Shown in pieces: positions 40,862 through 49,054 of a stretch of DNA of 64,000 nt (the stretch's first letter is position 1; the number at the start of each line of letters is the position of its first letter). A model generated the notes under the pieces. The model saw only the letters and a program-made list of their open reading frames with translations, was not told the DNA's origin and made no database searches. This stretch comes from Enterococcus sp. DIV2402. Lineage in GTDB: Bacteria > Bacillota > Bacilli > Lactobacillales > Enterococcaceae. A program made the translations under genes and the position numbers. The stretch spans positions 248,001-312,000 of the forward strand of contig NZ_CP147251.1 of the NCBI RefSeq assembly GCF_017426705.2. Direction: 5' to 3'.

Positions 40862-41284
40862 GTGAACATGAAAGAATTTATCAAAAATAGCCGATTAAAA
40901 CCATGGGATGGTGTCATCGTTTTGGTCTTGATTGTGAGTTCTTTTTTACCCATTATCCTTTTCTCTATGCAACAAACAGCCGAATCGGCAGTTGTCGAAA
41001 AACGGGCGATTTTACGTGTTGATGGAGAAGAAATTAAAACCTTTGATTTAATTGAAGGGCAAGAAACATTTACTTACTTATACGAAGATGACGATGGCGA
41101 TTCAAATTTAATTGAAATTCAAGGCGATCGCATCCGCATTAAAGAAGCCGATTGTGGCGATCAAATTTGTGTCCGCCGTGGTTGGGCATCAAAAAATGGC
41201 GAGACCATCGTGTGCCTCCCGCATAAACTTGTAATTGAAATTCAAACAGCAGATGGGAGTGACATGGACGATTTAATTTATTAG
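40862..41284 (+). CDS. eetA: EetA, NusG domain II-type extracellular electron transfer protein
   Basis: A 140-residue membrane-anchored protein with one N-terminal helix (about 15-35) and an outside NusG_II domain. The domain shows the Cys-rich pattern ADCGDQICVRRGW then IVCLPHKLVIEI, typical of this family. EetA is needed for extracellular iron reduction in Listeria, but its exact chemistry is not settled. I take the GTG at 40862 as start because AGGAGG lies 8 nt before it; the ATG two codons later is too far. It is followed 12 bp later by eetB. Confidence 0.88.
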   Translation: MNMKEFIKNSRLKPWDGVIVLVLIVSSFLPIILFSMQQTAESAVVEKRAILRVDGEEIKTFDLIEGQETFTYLYEDDDGDSNLIEIQGDRIRIKEADCGDQICVRRGWASKNGETIVCLPHKLVIEIQTADGSDMDDLIY

Positions 41285-41296
41285 TCGTCGTTAATT

Positions 41297-41848
41297 ATGA
41301 GCCGATTACGAAGAATTATTTTTATTGCGTTACTAGTTGCTCAAGGAGTCATTATTGGCCTGATTGAAAATATGATTCCCTATCCTTTTGCTTTTGCACC
41401 GGGAGCCAAATTAGGTTTAGCCAATTTAATTACAATTATTGCTTTGTTTACAATGCCTAAACGAGAAAGTTTTATGTTGCTTTGGATGCGATTGATTTTG
41501 ACCACTTTACTTGGGGGAACTATCTCAACTTTCTTGTATAGTATGAGCGGAGCATTATTAAGTTATGGTGGGATGCTCCTCGTCAAACAGCTTGGGCCAA
41601 AACGCGTCAGTATCATTGGTATCAGTGCAACTGGGGGATTTATGCATAATGTTGGACAATTGGTCACTGCTTCATGGATTGCCCAATCATGGACGGTTAT
41701 GCTTTATCTGCCAATCCTTTCGTTTTTAGGCATTTTATCGGGTATTGCGATTGGTATCTCTGCAAACTATCTATTACAACGTGTTGACACCTTGCGCCGC
41801 TTTCAAACTGAATATGAAGAACAGACACACGTCTCATGGAAAACGTAA
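41297..41848 (+). CDS. eetB: EetB, Gx-transporter-type membrane protein
   Basis: A 183-residue protein with about five or six membrane helices and the family start GLIENMIPYPFAFAPGAKLG LANL. Databases name the family heptaprenyl diphosphate synthase component I or Gx transporter; it resembles ECF substrate-binding subunits. In Listeria the homologue is part of the EET locus and is needed for its activity, possibly with EetA. The end overlaps the upstream part of the dmkB reading frame, so the genes are closely coupled. Confidence 0.87.
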   Translation: MSRLRRIIFIALLVAQGVIIGLIENMIPYPFAFAPGAKLGLANLITIIALFTMPKRESFMLLWMRLILTTLLGGTISTFLYSMSGALLSYGGMLLVKQLGPKRVSIIGISATGGFMHNVGQLVTASWIAQSWTVMLYLPILSFLGILSGIAIGISANYLLQRVDTLRRFQTEYEEQTHVSWKT

Positions 41849-41862
41849 CAAAGGAGATTTTT

Positions 41863-42849
41863 ATGAAAATTCATCCAATGTGGCAGGCGTATCCACGCTT
41901 ACAACCAGAGTTAACTCAAACCTTGGCATTAATGGAAAACGCCATCCAATTAAAAAACAAACCTGTGCAGCAGGCCATTTTAGAAATGATACAAGCAGGT
42001 GGAAAACTTTTGCGTCCAGCCTATCAGCTCCTTTTTTCCCAATTTGGTCCTGAGCAAGACCGGCAAAAAGCGGTCGCTCTTGCAGCTGCAATTGAAATGC
42101 TCCACACAGCAACTTTGATTCATGATGATATTGTTGATGAAGCTGATGTTCGTCGGAATTTGCCGACCGTACGTGCCAAATTTGATAATACAACTGCTGT
42201 TTACGCAGGGGATTATCTTTTTGTCAGCTGTTTTAAATTAATGGCCGATTATGCCGGCTCAATGAAAAGCTTACAACTAAATTCGCGCAGTATGGAGAAA
42301 ATTCTGTCTGGTGAATTAGGTCAAATGGACAATCATTACAATGTAGATATGACGGTAGATGCGTATCTCGAAAATATTTCCGGTAAAACTGCCGAACTCT
42401 TTGCTTTGAGTTGTTTTATCGGAGCTTTGGAAAGTGGTACAACAACTCATTTTGCCAAAAAGGCTAGTGAGATTGGGCAACAAATCGGGATGGCTTTTCA
42501 AATGATTGATGATATTTTAGATTATAGCCAATCAGCTACTACCATTGGCAAACCCGTACTAGAAGATGTACGCCAAGGCATTTATTCCTTACCTTTATTG
42601 TATGCGTTACAAGAAAATCGTGCGGCTCTTGTTCCTTTATTAGAAAAAAAAGAAGCCATGACTCATGAAGACGCACAATACGTTCATCAACTGGTGCATG
42701 ACTTAGGTGGCGTAACCAAAGCACAAGCGTTAGCTGCAGATTATACCAAACAAGCCATTAAAGGCATTAACAAATTACCAAACAATTCTTTGCAAACCAA
42801 AGAAACCTTATTGTCAATTACTGAAAGTATTTTGACGAGACAAAACTAA
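41863..42849 (+). CDS. dmkB: Polyprenyl diphosphate synthase for the EET quinone
   Basis: It extends isoprenoid diphosphates to make the side chain used by DmkA. The 328-residue protein shows both Asp-rich magnesium sites: HDDIVDEADVRR (first, DDxxD) and FQMIDDILDY (second), plus GGKLLRPAYQLL near the N-terminus. I place the start at 41863 (MKIHPMWQAYP), with AAAGGAG upstream; an ATG nine codons earlier has no such site and lies inside eetB. It is the last gene of the eetA-eetB-dmkB unit and ends at a strong terminator. Confidence 0.92.
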   Translation: MKIHPMWQAYPRLQPELTQTLALMENAIQLKNKPVQQAILEMIQAGGKLLRPAYQLLFSQFGPEQDRQKAVALAAAIEMLHTATLIHDDIVDEADVRRNLPTVRAKFDNTTAVYAGDYLFVSCFKLMADYAGSMKSLQLNSRSMEKILSGELGQMDNHYNVDMTVDAYLENISGKTAELFALSCFIGALESGTTTHFAKKASEIGQQIGMAFQMIDDILDYSQSATTIGKPVLEDVRQGIYSLPLLYALQENRAALVPLLEKKEAMTHEDAQYVHQLVHDLGGVTKAQALAADYTKQAIKGINKLPNNSLQTKETLLSITESILTRQN

Positions 42850-42894
42850 AAATAGCAGGTAAACTCATCCGTCGATGAGTTTACCTGCTATTTT
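42849..42894. terminator. Bidirectional terminator between dmkB and the DUF2316 gene
   Basis: A 21-bp perfect stem (AAAATAGCAGGTAAACTCAT and one more pair) with a CGTC loop, and T-runs on both strands. It serves the two convergent genes. Confidence 0.92.
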
Positions 42895-42900
42895 AGTGCC

Positions 42901-43176
42901 CTACCAATTTTTTTCATAGGGATAATATCTATTTATCGTAAGAATCGAAAAAGGATAAAATGGTTTGCCTTGTTCTTTTAGTTTTTCTTCTAAGTAATCA
43001 CGCAATTTCCAAACATTTGTCGGATTATAATGTGGCACTACTTCTAAGGCATTTTTTAAATCTAAGGGACTAAAATTCAATGCTTTTTGAATGTCGATTG
43101 GTGACATATTGAGTTGCTCATAGTTTTTAGCCATTTCAGTTCTAGTTTGGGTTAATTCGCTTTTAGTTAAACTCAT
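42901..43176 (-). CDS. Small DUF2316-like protein
   Basis: A soluble protein of 91 residues starting MSLTKSELTQTRTEMAKNY, with a helix-turn-helix-like middle (MSPIDIQKALNFSPLDLKNAL) and the end VWKLRDYLEEKLKEQGK. I believe this is the DUF2316 family; the function is unknown and DNA binding is only suggested by the shape. The start at 43176 has AGAGGAAAG upstream. It lies after the EcfT gene with a gap of 139 bp, and may be transcribed with it. Confidence 0.7.
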   Translation of the reverse strand: MSLTKSELTQTRTEMAKNYEQLNMSPIDIQKALNFSPLDLKNALEVVPHYNPTNVWKLRDYLEEKLKEQGKPFYPFSILTINRYYPYEKNW

Positions 43177-43315
43177 GCTTACTTTCCTCTTTTCATATTT
43201 TCCAAAGCGATTGGCATGCAGCCTCTTCACTTTTAGAGACTTGTTCCTAATAGTTGATAGTCGTTTGATAAGGTTGTTGCTTAAGTGAAAAAGTTAGTCG
43301 AATTCCTCGGTTAAC

Positions 43316-44146
43316 TTACATAAACGGATTATAAAAACGACCTCCGTTGACATGAAACAACGCCAATGTTATCAAAAACAAACTTAACGCTAAGACGATA
43401 ACTAGATAATCACTCACTTTAAAAGGTTCTTCTACATACCACGTGCGTTTTTTCTTTTGACCAAAACGACGCAATTCCATAGCAGTACTAATGGTTTCAA
43501 TTCGATCTAAACTTGAAAAAATTAAAGGTAATACAATTTGAGAGATGCCTGTTATTCGTTGCGAAAATTTTCCTTTTTTTGACATCTCTAAGCCACGAGC
43601 TTGTTGCGCTTGGGATATACTAAAGAAATCTTCTTGAATATCAGGAATATAACGTAATGCCAGCGCTACAGCATAACTAATTTTATAGCTAATACCTAAT
43701 TTATTTAAACTGGACGCAAAACTACTAGGATTGGTGGTTAACAAAAATGTTAATGCTAATGGAATCGTGCTAAAATACTTCAGTGCGACATTACCTAGGT
43801 AAAATAATTCTTCTTGTGTAAAGGTAAAACGTCCCCAGCCTATCCATAATACATGCCGTGTACCATACAAAGAAACGCCATATTCTGGTTCAAATAAATA
43901 GATTGCCAAAATATTTAACAACGAAAAAAATAAAATAAATTTCATGACAAAGGAAATTTGATGCCACTGGATATTGCCTAATTTAAACAATCCTAATGAA
44001 GCTACACCTACAAACACTAAAAAGCGCGTATCGTATGTTGTCATTGTAGCGATAGTTACTATCAATAGAAAAAGCATCTTCGCTGTAGCATTTAAGCGAT
44101 GCAAAACTGTCTTACCTGAATGATAACCTAATGTTTGTTGATTCAT
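43316..44146 (-). CDS. ECF transporter membrane subunit EcfT (dedicated to the UPF0397 system)
   Basis: A 276-residue EcfT with about five or six membrane helices and the coupling-helix signature QAQQARGLEM. It overlaps the upstream ATPase gene by 4 bp (ATGA). In Listeria the EET-linked EcfT protein FmnA works with a flavin S-component to deliver FAD to the outside. This subunit is placed similarly next to an EET locus, so a role in flavin movement is a reasonable but unproven guess. Confidence 0.88.
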   Translation of the reverse strand: MNQQTLGYHSGKTVLHRLNATAKMLFLLIVTIATMTTYDTRFLVFVGVASLGLFKLGNIQWHQISFVMKFILFFSLLNILAIYLFEPEYGVSLYGTRHVLWIGWGRFTFTQEELFYLGNVALKYFSTIPLALTFLLTTNPSSFASSLNKLGISYKISYAVALALRYIPDIQEDFFSISQAQQARGLEMSKKGKFSQRITGISQIVLPLIFSSLDRIETISTAMELRRFGQKKKRTWYVEEPFKVSDYLVIVLALSLFLITLALFHVNGGRFYNPFM

Positions 44147-45849
44147 CGCTTGCGTACCTCCCGATCGTATTGAATAAACTTACGTGTAAACGCAATTGGA
44201 TCCGCTAGACCAAGCTGCTTTGCAAATGTAAATAGGCTGGTTTCTTTTAAAGATGCCTCTTGCACTAATTCTTGATTTGTTAGCAGCTGAATCGGTGTCG
44301 TATCTGCTAAAATATCCCCATCTTTAATCACTAACACACGATCGCTATACTCAAGCATTACGTGCATGTCATGTGTAATCATGACAATTGTTTTACCTAG
44401 GTGATTAAGCTCCTCAATAAATGCCATCATTTCTGAATAATTGCGAAAATCTTGTCCAGCAGTTGGCTCATCTAACACCAACATTTCCGGTTCTAAAACT
44501 AAAATAGCAGCAATGGTTACACGTTTTTTCTGACCATAACTTAAAGCTGCGATTGGCCAATTACGAAATGGATATAAACCACAAACGTTTAACACGTGAA
44601 AAACACGCTGCTCAATTTCCTTTTCATCAACATGCCTCAATCGTAATCCTAACGCAACTTCATCAAAAATCATTTTTTGTGAAATCATCTGATTAGGATT
44701 TTGCATAACATATCCAATTTTATCCGCGCGTTCTTTAATCGAGTCATTACCGATGTCTTGACCTTGCCATTCCATAGTGCCTTTTGGACGTACAAAACCG
44801 CATAAAGCCTTGAATAAAGTCGATTTCCCTGCGCCATTTTTCCCAACAAAACTTAGACGTTCTCCTTGGTAAAAACGCGTAGTTAATTGTTTTAAAACAT
44901 TTGCATCTTGAGGACGATAACGATAGTTCAGGTTTTTTACCTCAAGCAAAACAGCTGTTTCATCCGATGTCTCTAAATCAAATAAATTACTTTGCCAGTC
45001 TGCCATTTTTTCTGCTAATTGTGCACCTGCTACTTGCGTCACATCAGCTAAATGGTTCACCCTTTGTAAATCAACCTGCGCATATTTTAGAGCCGTCACA
45101 TACAATGGTTCACGAATACCATTTTCTGCCAAAATTGAAGTTTTTAACAATTCATCGGGAGTTTGGTCCGCAACAATTTGACCATCATTAAAAACAATAA
45201 TTCGATCAAATGGTTTAGCTAACGCATCTTCTAAGCGATGTTCAATCATAACTACCGTTGCTTGGGTTTGCTGATGTAGTGAATCAATCAGTTCAATTGC
45301 AGCTTTTCCTGCAGCTGGATCTAAATTAGCTAACGGTTCATCAAATAATAGCAATGGCGCATCATCAATCATCACACCTGCCATCGAAACACGTTGTTTT
45401 TGTCCACCAGATAAATCTTGTGGTCGCTTATCCAATTGCTCTGCAACATCTACTAGCTCTGCCCAGCGCGACACTTTTTCACGCATTTCTGCTAGAGCAA
45501 CTCCATCATTTTCCAATACAAATGCCATATCCTCGGCCACAGTCAAGCCGATAAATTGTCCATCCGTGTCTTGTAAAACTGTACCGGTCGTAAACGACAA
45601 ATCAAATAACGAGGTCTCTTGCAATTTTTTGCCGGCAATCCATGCCTCGCCAGTGATATCCCCTGCATATTGGTTGGGAACTAATCCATTTAAACAATGG
45701 GCAAAAGTTGATTTTCCACTACCAGATGGTCCCACAATTAAAACTTTTTCCCCTGACTGGATAGTAAGATTGATTTTTTTTAAAGTTGGTTCTGATTGGC
45801 TATTGTATTGAAATGAAAAATCTTTAAATACAATTATTGGTTCTGTCAT
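44143..45849 (-). CDS. ECF transporter fused double ATPase (UPF0397-associated)
   Basis: A 568-residue protein with two ABC ATPase domains. The first has GPSGSGKST, LSGGQKQRVSM and LLLFDEPLAN. The second has GKNGAGKST, LSYGQKKRVTI and MLVLDEPTAG. This is the double-ATPase form found next to UPF0397 substrate subunits in enterococci. It powers uptake, or possibly export, of the cargo of the S-component gene upstream. A terminator lies between that gene and this one, so it may have its own weak promoter or depend on readthrough. Confidence 0.92.
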   Translation of the reverse strand: MTEPIIVFKDFSFQYNSQSEPTLKKINLTIQSGEKVLIVGPSGSGKSTFAHCLNGLVPNQYAGDITGEAWIAGKKLQETSLFDLSFTTGTVLQDTDGQFIGLTVAEDMAFVLENDGVALAEMREKVSRWAELVDVAEQLDKRPQDLSGGQKQRVSMAGVMIDDAPLLLFDEPLANLDPAAGKAAIELIDSLHQQTQATVVMIEHRLEDALAKPFDRIIVFNDGQIVADQTPDELLKTSILAENGIREPLYVTALKYAQVDLQRVNHLADVTQVAGAQLAEKMADWQSNLFDLETSDETAVLLEVKNLNYRYRPQDANVLKQLTTRFYQGERLSFVGKNGAGKSTLFKALCGFVRPKGTMEWQGQDIGNDSIKERADKIGYVMQNPNQMISQKMIFDEVALGLRLRHVDEKEIEQRVFHVLNVCGLYPFRNWPIAALSYGQKKRVTIAAILVLEPEMLVLDEPTAGQDFRNYSEMMAFIEELNHLGKTIVMITHDMHVMLEYSDRVLVIKDGDILADTTPIQLLTNQELVQEASLKETSLFTFAKQLGLADPIAFTRKFIQYDREVRKR

Positions 45850-45913
45850 TGTCTTCTCCTCAGTTATTATTCTTCTCCAATCTTACCAAAATTTTGTCAT
45901 AAATGATATTATC

Positions 45914-45960
45914 GCAAAAAGAAAGAAGGAACAGACACACTCTCCCTTCTTTCTTTTTTA
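45914..45960 (-). terminator. Terminator between the UPF0397 gene and the ATPase gene
   Basis: AAAAAGAAAGAAGG (45916-45929) and its complement (45945-45958) form a 14-bp stem with T-runs. It begins at the S-component stop codon. Confidence 0.82.
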
Positions 45961-46506
45961 ATCTTTTTTGAGACTACCTTTTTTCGTTTGTCTGGACGCA
46001 TAGGCTTTCATCAATAACGTACCGATAATACCAACTGCAATCGAATTAACTGTTGCTGAAATTAATCCTTGGAAATACACTTTATTTGCGGGTTCACTGT
46101 AGATTAAAATATCTAAGGTTGGCGCAATGAATCCCCAAACAACCGCATTCCCGACAATTTGCATAACGTTAAAACGAATCATATCTGTTTTGGAAAATTC
46201 GCCATTCATTAATTTGATTTTCTGCGTAGCTACTCCATAAATAAATCCAACAATTGCTGAACAAACAATCCATGACCACCAAGGATTCCCATACGTTAAA
46301 TCTTTTAATGTATGACCAATAAAACCAACTAACGCTGCCGGAACCGGACCAAATAATGCCGCCATTAATGCTAGAAATGGATAGGTTGTTTCTAAATTTG
46401 TATTTGGAACACCTGTTGGAATCGAAACAAAACGTCCTAGAATAACAAATACTGCCGAGCCAATCCCAATAGCAACAATGGTTTTGACTGAAAATTCTTT
46501 TTTCAT
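45958..46506 (-). CDS. ECF transporter S-component, UPF0397 family (annotated as riboflavin type)
   Basis: A 182-residue membrane protein with about five or six helices. The stretch [20 protein letters not shown] and [19 protein letters not shown] are typical of the UPF0397 family. Public annotation of the family gives an ECF-type riboflavin transporter substrate-binding subunit, though other vitamins or metabolites have been suggested. GAGGAAGTG precedes the ATG at 46506. It has a 244-nt leader with a possible structured RNA (46647-46750). Its closeness to the EET locus makes flavin plausible. Confidence 0.9.
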   Translation of the reverse strand: MKKEFSVKTIVAIGIGSAVFVILGRFVSIPTGVPNTNLETTYPFLALMAALFGPVPAALVGFIGHTLKDLTYGNPWWSWIVCSAIVGFIYGVATQKIKLMNGEFSKTDMIRFNVMQIVGNAVVWGFIAPTLDILIYSEPANKVYFQGLISATVNSIAVGIIGTLLMKAYASRQTKKGSLKKD

Positions 46507-46646
46507 TTTTACACTTCCTCAAAAATTATTTTTGGTACTTTTCGTCGTCGAATTTGTCCTTGCATGCTAGCCATAATATGAAATAAGTTCGAAAAAAATC
46601 TTAATTGACTATCACACCAACATTCATTAACGAATCATATAAATTA

Positions 46647-46750
46647 AAGGTTCTCCTATTTGAACATCGAAAAATGAACAAATAAATTGAAGCATCGTAT
46701 TCACAGCTTTCCCACGCAACCCTTTCTCTGTCAATTAACAAAAGAACCTT
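46647..46750 (-). ncRNA. Candidate structured leader RNA of the UPF0397 transporter gene
   Basis: AAGGTTCT at the 5' end (46750-46743) and AGAACCTT (46654-46647) can form an 8-bp closing stem around 88 nt. Inside, ATTTG...CAAAT and AAGC...GCTT can form hairpins. The 5' arm starts exactly where transcription from the promoter candidate should begin. Downstream, an AATTAAGATTTTTTT run could be a weak terminator competing with the 3' arm. I recognise no known riboswitch class. Confidence 0.4.
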
Positions 46751-46756
46751 GCCATC

Positions 46757-46785
46757 ATCCTACAATTTTCCTACGTACAGGTCAA
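46757..46785 (-). promoter_or_regulatory. Promoter candidate of the UPF0397 gene
   Basis: TTGACC (46785-46780), a 17-bp spacer and TAGGAT (46762-46757) on the minus strand. Confidence 0.5.
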
Positions 46786-46828
46786 TGTCTCAAGACGAAT
46801 TCCAGCATAAAAGCTACAAATTGTTCGT

Positions 46829-46862
46829 AAAAAAAGCCTAATCGCTCAACGATCAGGCTTTT
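46829..46862 (-). terminator. Terminator after glutathione reductase
   Basis: On the minus strand AAGCCTGATCG pairs with CGATTAGGCTT (one mismatch) and is followed by TTTTTTT. Confidence 0.88.
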
Positions 46863-46864
46863 CC

Positions 46865-48208
46865 TTAACGCATCGTAACAAATTCTTCCGCACCAGTTGG
46901 ATGAATAGCTATCGTATTATCAAAATCGGCTTTTGTTGCACCCATTTTAATTGCCACAGCAAAGCCTTGTAACATCTCATCGACACCTTTACCAATGCCA
47001 TGCAATCCTACAATTTTTTCTTCTTTGCCTACACAAATTAATTTCATTTCGCATTTTTGACGATAGTCATTCAACGCAAAATACATGGGCGTAAAACGAG
47101 AGCGATATACTTTTACTTCATCCCCATAGTTTTCCAACGCTTCTTCTTCTGTTAAACCAATAGTTGCGATTGGTGGATGGGTGAATACAACAGTTGGTAC
47201 TAAGTTGTAATCAAGATATAATTCTGTTTGTCCATTAAACAAGCGTTCCGATAAACGACGACCTGCCGCAATCGCAACTGGCGTTAAATCAATTTTACCA
47301 ATTACATCGCCAATCGCATAAATTCCTTGCGCTGTTGTATTTTGGAACTTATCCACGTGGACAAATCCACGATCATCTAATTTAACCTCAGTATTTTCTA
47401 GTCCTAAGTTATCCACATTCGGTTTACGTCCACCCGCAAATAATACGCAGTCTCCAGTTAACGTATGACCATTTTCAAAAGTAACCGTATAGTTATTTCC
47501 ATTTTTTTCAATTTTCGCAGGAACTGAATTTGCATAAATCGTCATCGCTTGTTCTTCGTAAATTTCAACCAAATTATCAGCAAGCATTTTATCAAAATGA
47601 CGCAATGGACGTTCTTTACGGAAAGCCCATGAAACTTTGCTACCTAACCCATTCATTACACCTGCAATTTCGGCAGCAATATACCCTGCACCAAGTACAA
47701 TTAAGTGTTTTGGTGCTTCAGTTAATTCAAAAAATCCATTGGAATCAATGGCATATTCCCCACCAGGTACATCTAATGCACTTGGTCGTCCTCCTACAGC
47801 AATTAAAATATTTGCCGCAGTAAAACGTTCGCCATTTACTTCAACTGTAGAGTTATCCACAAACTGTGCATAACCTTTTATCACCTCTACACTGTTGCTA
47901 TCTAAGCCTTTTTTATACGCTCCATGTAAAAAGTCGATATATTTCTCCCGGTTATCCACAAGTTCACCGAAATTGAAGTTTTCCACATGTGGATAAATAC
48001 CGTAACTCTTTGCATCACGTTTAATCGTTTCATAAATTTCGCTTGCTTGCCACATGACTTTCTTAGGTACACACCCAACGTTTACACAGGTACCACCTAG
48101 TTCATTTCCTTCAATTAACAAAACTTTCGCACCATGCATTCCTGCACGATTTGCCGAGGCAATTCCCCCGCTACCGCCCCCGATAACAATATAATCAAAT
48201 GTTTTCAC
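46865..48208 (-). CDS. gor: Glutathione-disulfide reductase
   Basis: An NADPH-dependent flavoenzyme that reduces glutathione disulfide and so protects against oxidative stress. The 447-residue protein has the FAD motif [13 protein letters not shown], the redox pair in GGTCVNVGC (Cys41 and Cys46), an NADPH-binding [14 protein letters not shown], and the C-terminal His-containing HPTGAEEF that completes the active site. I use the GTG at 48208 as start because GGAGG lies 7 nt before it; an ATG eight codons earlier overlaps that site. It stands alone, with its own terminator. Confidence 0.93.
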   Translation of the reverse strand: MKTFDYIVIGGGSGGIASANRAGMHGAKVLLIEGNELGGTCVNVGCVPKKVMWQASEIYETIKRDAKSYGIYPHVENFNFGELVDNREKYIDFLHGAYKKGLDSNSVEVIKGYAQFVDNSTVEVNGERFTAANILIAVGGRPSALDVPGGEYAIDSNGFFELTEAPKHLIVLGAGYIAAEIAGVMNGLGSKVSWAFRKERPLRHFDKMLADNLVEIYEEQAMTIYANSVPAKIEKNGNNYTVTFENGHTLTGDCVLFAGGRKPNVDNLGLENTEVKLDDRGFVHVDKFQNTTAQGIYAIGDVIGKIDLTPVAIAAGRRLSERLFNGQTELYLDYNLVPTVVFTHPPIATIGLTEEEALENYGDEVKVYRSRFTPMYFALNDYRQKCEMKLICVGKEEKIVGLHGIGKGVDEMLQGFAVAIKMGATKADFDNTIAIHPTGAEEFVTMR

Positions 48209-48271
48209 AGTATTTCCTCCAATCATTTTCACTCTTCAAGCTATCATTGCCCTGCCTATCCGTCAAGAATT

Positions 48272-48724
48272 TCAGATATCTTGAGATAAGCGCACCATAT
48301 CTTTTAGAACCAAGCCATTTTCAATAATCGGTGCTGTATAATGCCGTACAAAAAAATCACGATCAATATGCGTCATACGAAACCCACACTTTTGATATAA
48401 ATAAAGCTGCTCAACTCCGGTGCTTCCTGTACCTACTTCAAGGGTTTTATACTGAGCATCTTTTGCCACAACTAAGGCATGTTTCAATAATCGTTGCGCA
48501 ATTCCTTTCCCTCGGTAATGTTCATCCACTGCTAAATTGACAATTTCGAGCGTTTCAGGACGTGTAGGTAAGATTACTAGCACTCCTACCACTTTTTTAG
48601 CAATGCATGCCTCAAATAACCTCCCTCGCTGCAGATATTCCGTCACCAATTCACGTGAAGGATCGGCATCTAATAGTAAATGATAATGAGACTCTGTTAC
48701 TTTCATGACTTCTTCAATTTTCAT
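48272..48724 (-). CDS. GNAT-family N-acetyltransferase
   Basis: A 150-residue acetyl-CoA-dependent transferase. The acetyl-CoA loop appears as VDEHYRGKGIAQRLL, followed by the typical YQKCGF near the C-terminus. The substrate cannot be told. It lies 9 bp after the small membrane protein gene, so the two are likely one unit. A short TCAAGA/TCTTGA hairpin overlaps its stop. Confidence 0.88.
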   Translation of the reverse strand: MKIEEVMKVTESHYHLLLDADPSRELVTEYLQRGRLFEACIAKKVVGVLVILPTRPETLEIVNLAVDEHYRGKGIAQRLLKHALVVAKDAQYKTLEVGTGSTGVEQLYLYQKCGFRMTHIDRDFFVRHYTAPIIENGLVLKDMVRLSQDI

Positions 48725-48733
48725 TTTTTCCTC

Positions 48734-48970
48734 CTAATATCGCCACATTTCATATAAAAACAAGAGTAGAAATAGAACAAATGGCACTGGAATATATTTT
48801 AGAATAAACACCCGCAACTGTTCACCAATTTTAGCTTCCAACTGTGGATTCATTATCGCGAATGGCAGTGACCAAAAACGCCCACCCGTCAACTTTAGTA
48901 ATACACTTAACAGTAGTAAAATACCAAAAAATGTCACACCACCAAAGGCAAACGTAAGTGTTGGTGACAT
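48734..48970 (-). CDS. Small two-helix membrane protein of unknown function
   Basis: A 78-residue protein with two hydrophobic helices (about 9-27 and 58-74) and a positively charged middle. I do not recognise the family. GGAGGGAGAAAGG precedes the ATG at 48970. It is followed closely by the acetyltransferase gene. Confidence 0.7.
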   Translation of the reverse strand: MSPTLTFAFGGVTFFGILLLLSVLLKLTGGRFWSLPFAIMNPQLEAKIGEQLRVFILKYIPVPFVLFLLLFLYEMWRY

Positions 48971-49013
48971 CCTTTCTCCCTCCTTTTTTCTGTATCATAT
49001 ACCAAAAAAACAA

Positions 49014-49048
49014 AAGCTAAAACAGATTGGCTTTTTCTGTTTTAGCTT
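49014..49048 (-). terminator. Terminator after the U32 protein genes
   Basis: AAGCTAAAACAGA (49014-49026) and TCTGTTTTAGCTT (49036-49048) form a 13-bp stem, followed on the minus strand by a T-rich run. Confidence 0.88.
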
Positions 49049-49054
49049 GGAAGT

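Larger units (their letters stand above)
46507..46864. other. Intergenic region upstream of the UPF0397 gene
   Basis: It contains the glutathione reductase terminator (46829-46862), a promoter candidate (46757-46785) and the candidate leader RNA (46647-46750). On the minus strand a 35-codon stretch ending MLQFICSFFDVQIGEPLIY-type sequence is open but has no good start signal. I do not call it a gene. Confidence 0.5.

Noticed and set aside
46620-46725. 35-codon open stretch as a small gene or a transferase remnant
   Set aside because: There is no good start codon with a ribosome-binding site, and no clear homology. It overlaps the candidate leader RNA.
46507-46864. FMN riboswitch upstream of the UPF0397 gene
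   Set aside because: The RFN-element sequence blocks are absent. Only an unassigned closing stem is seen.
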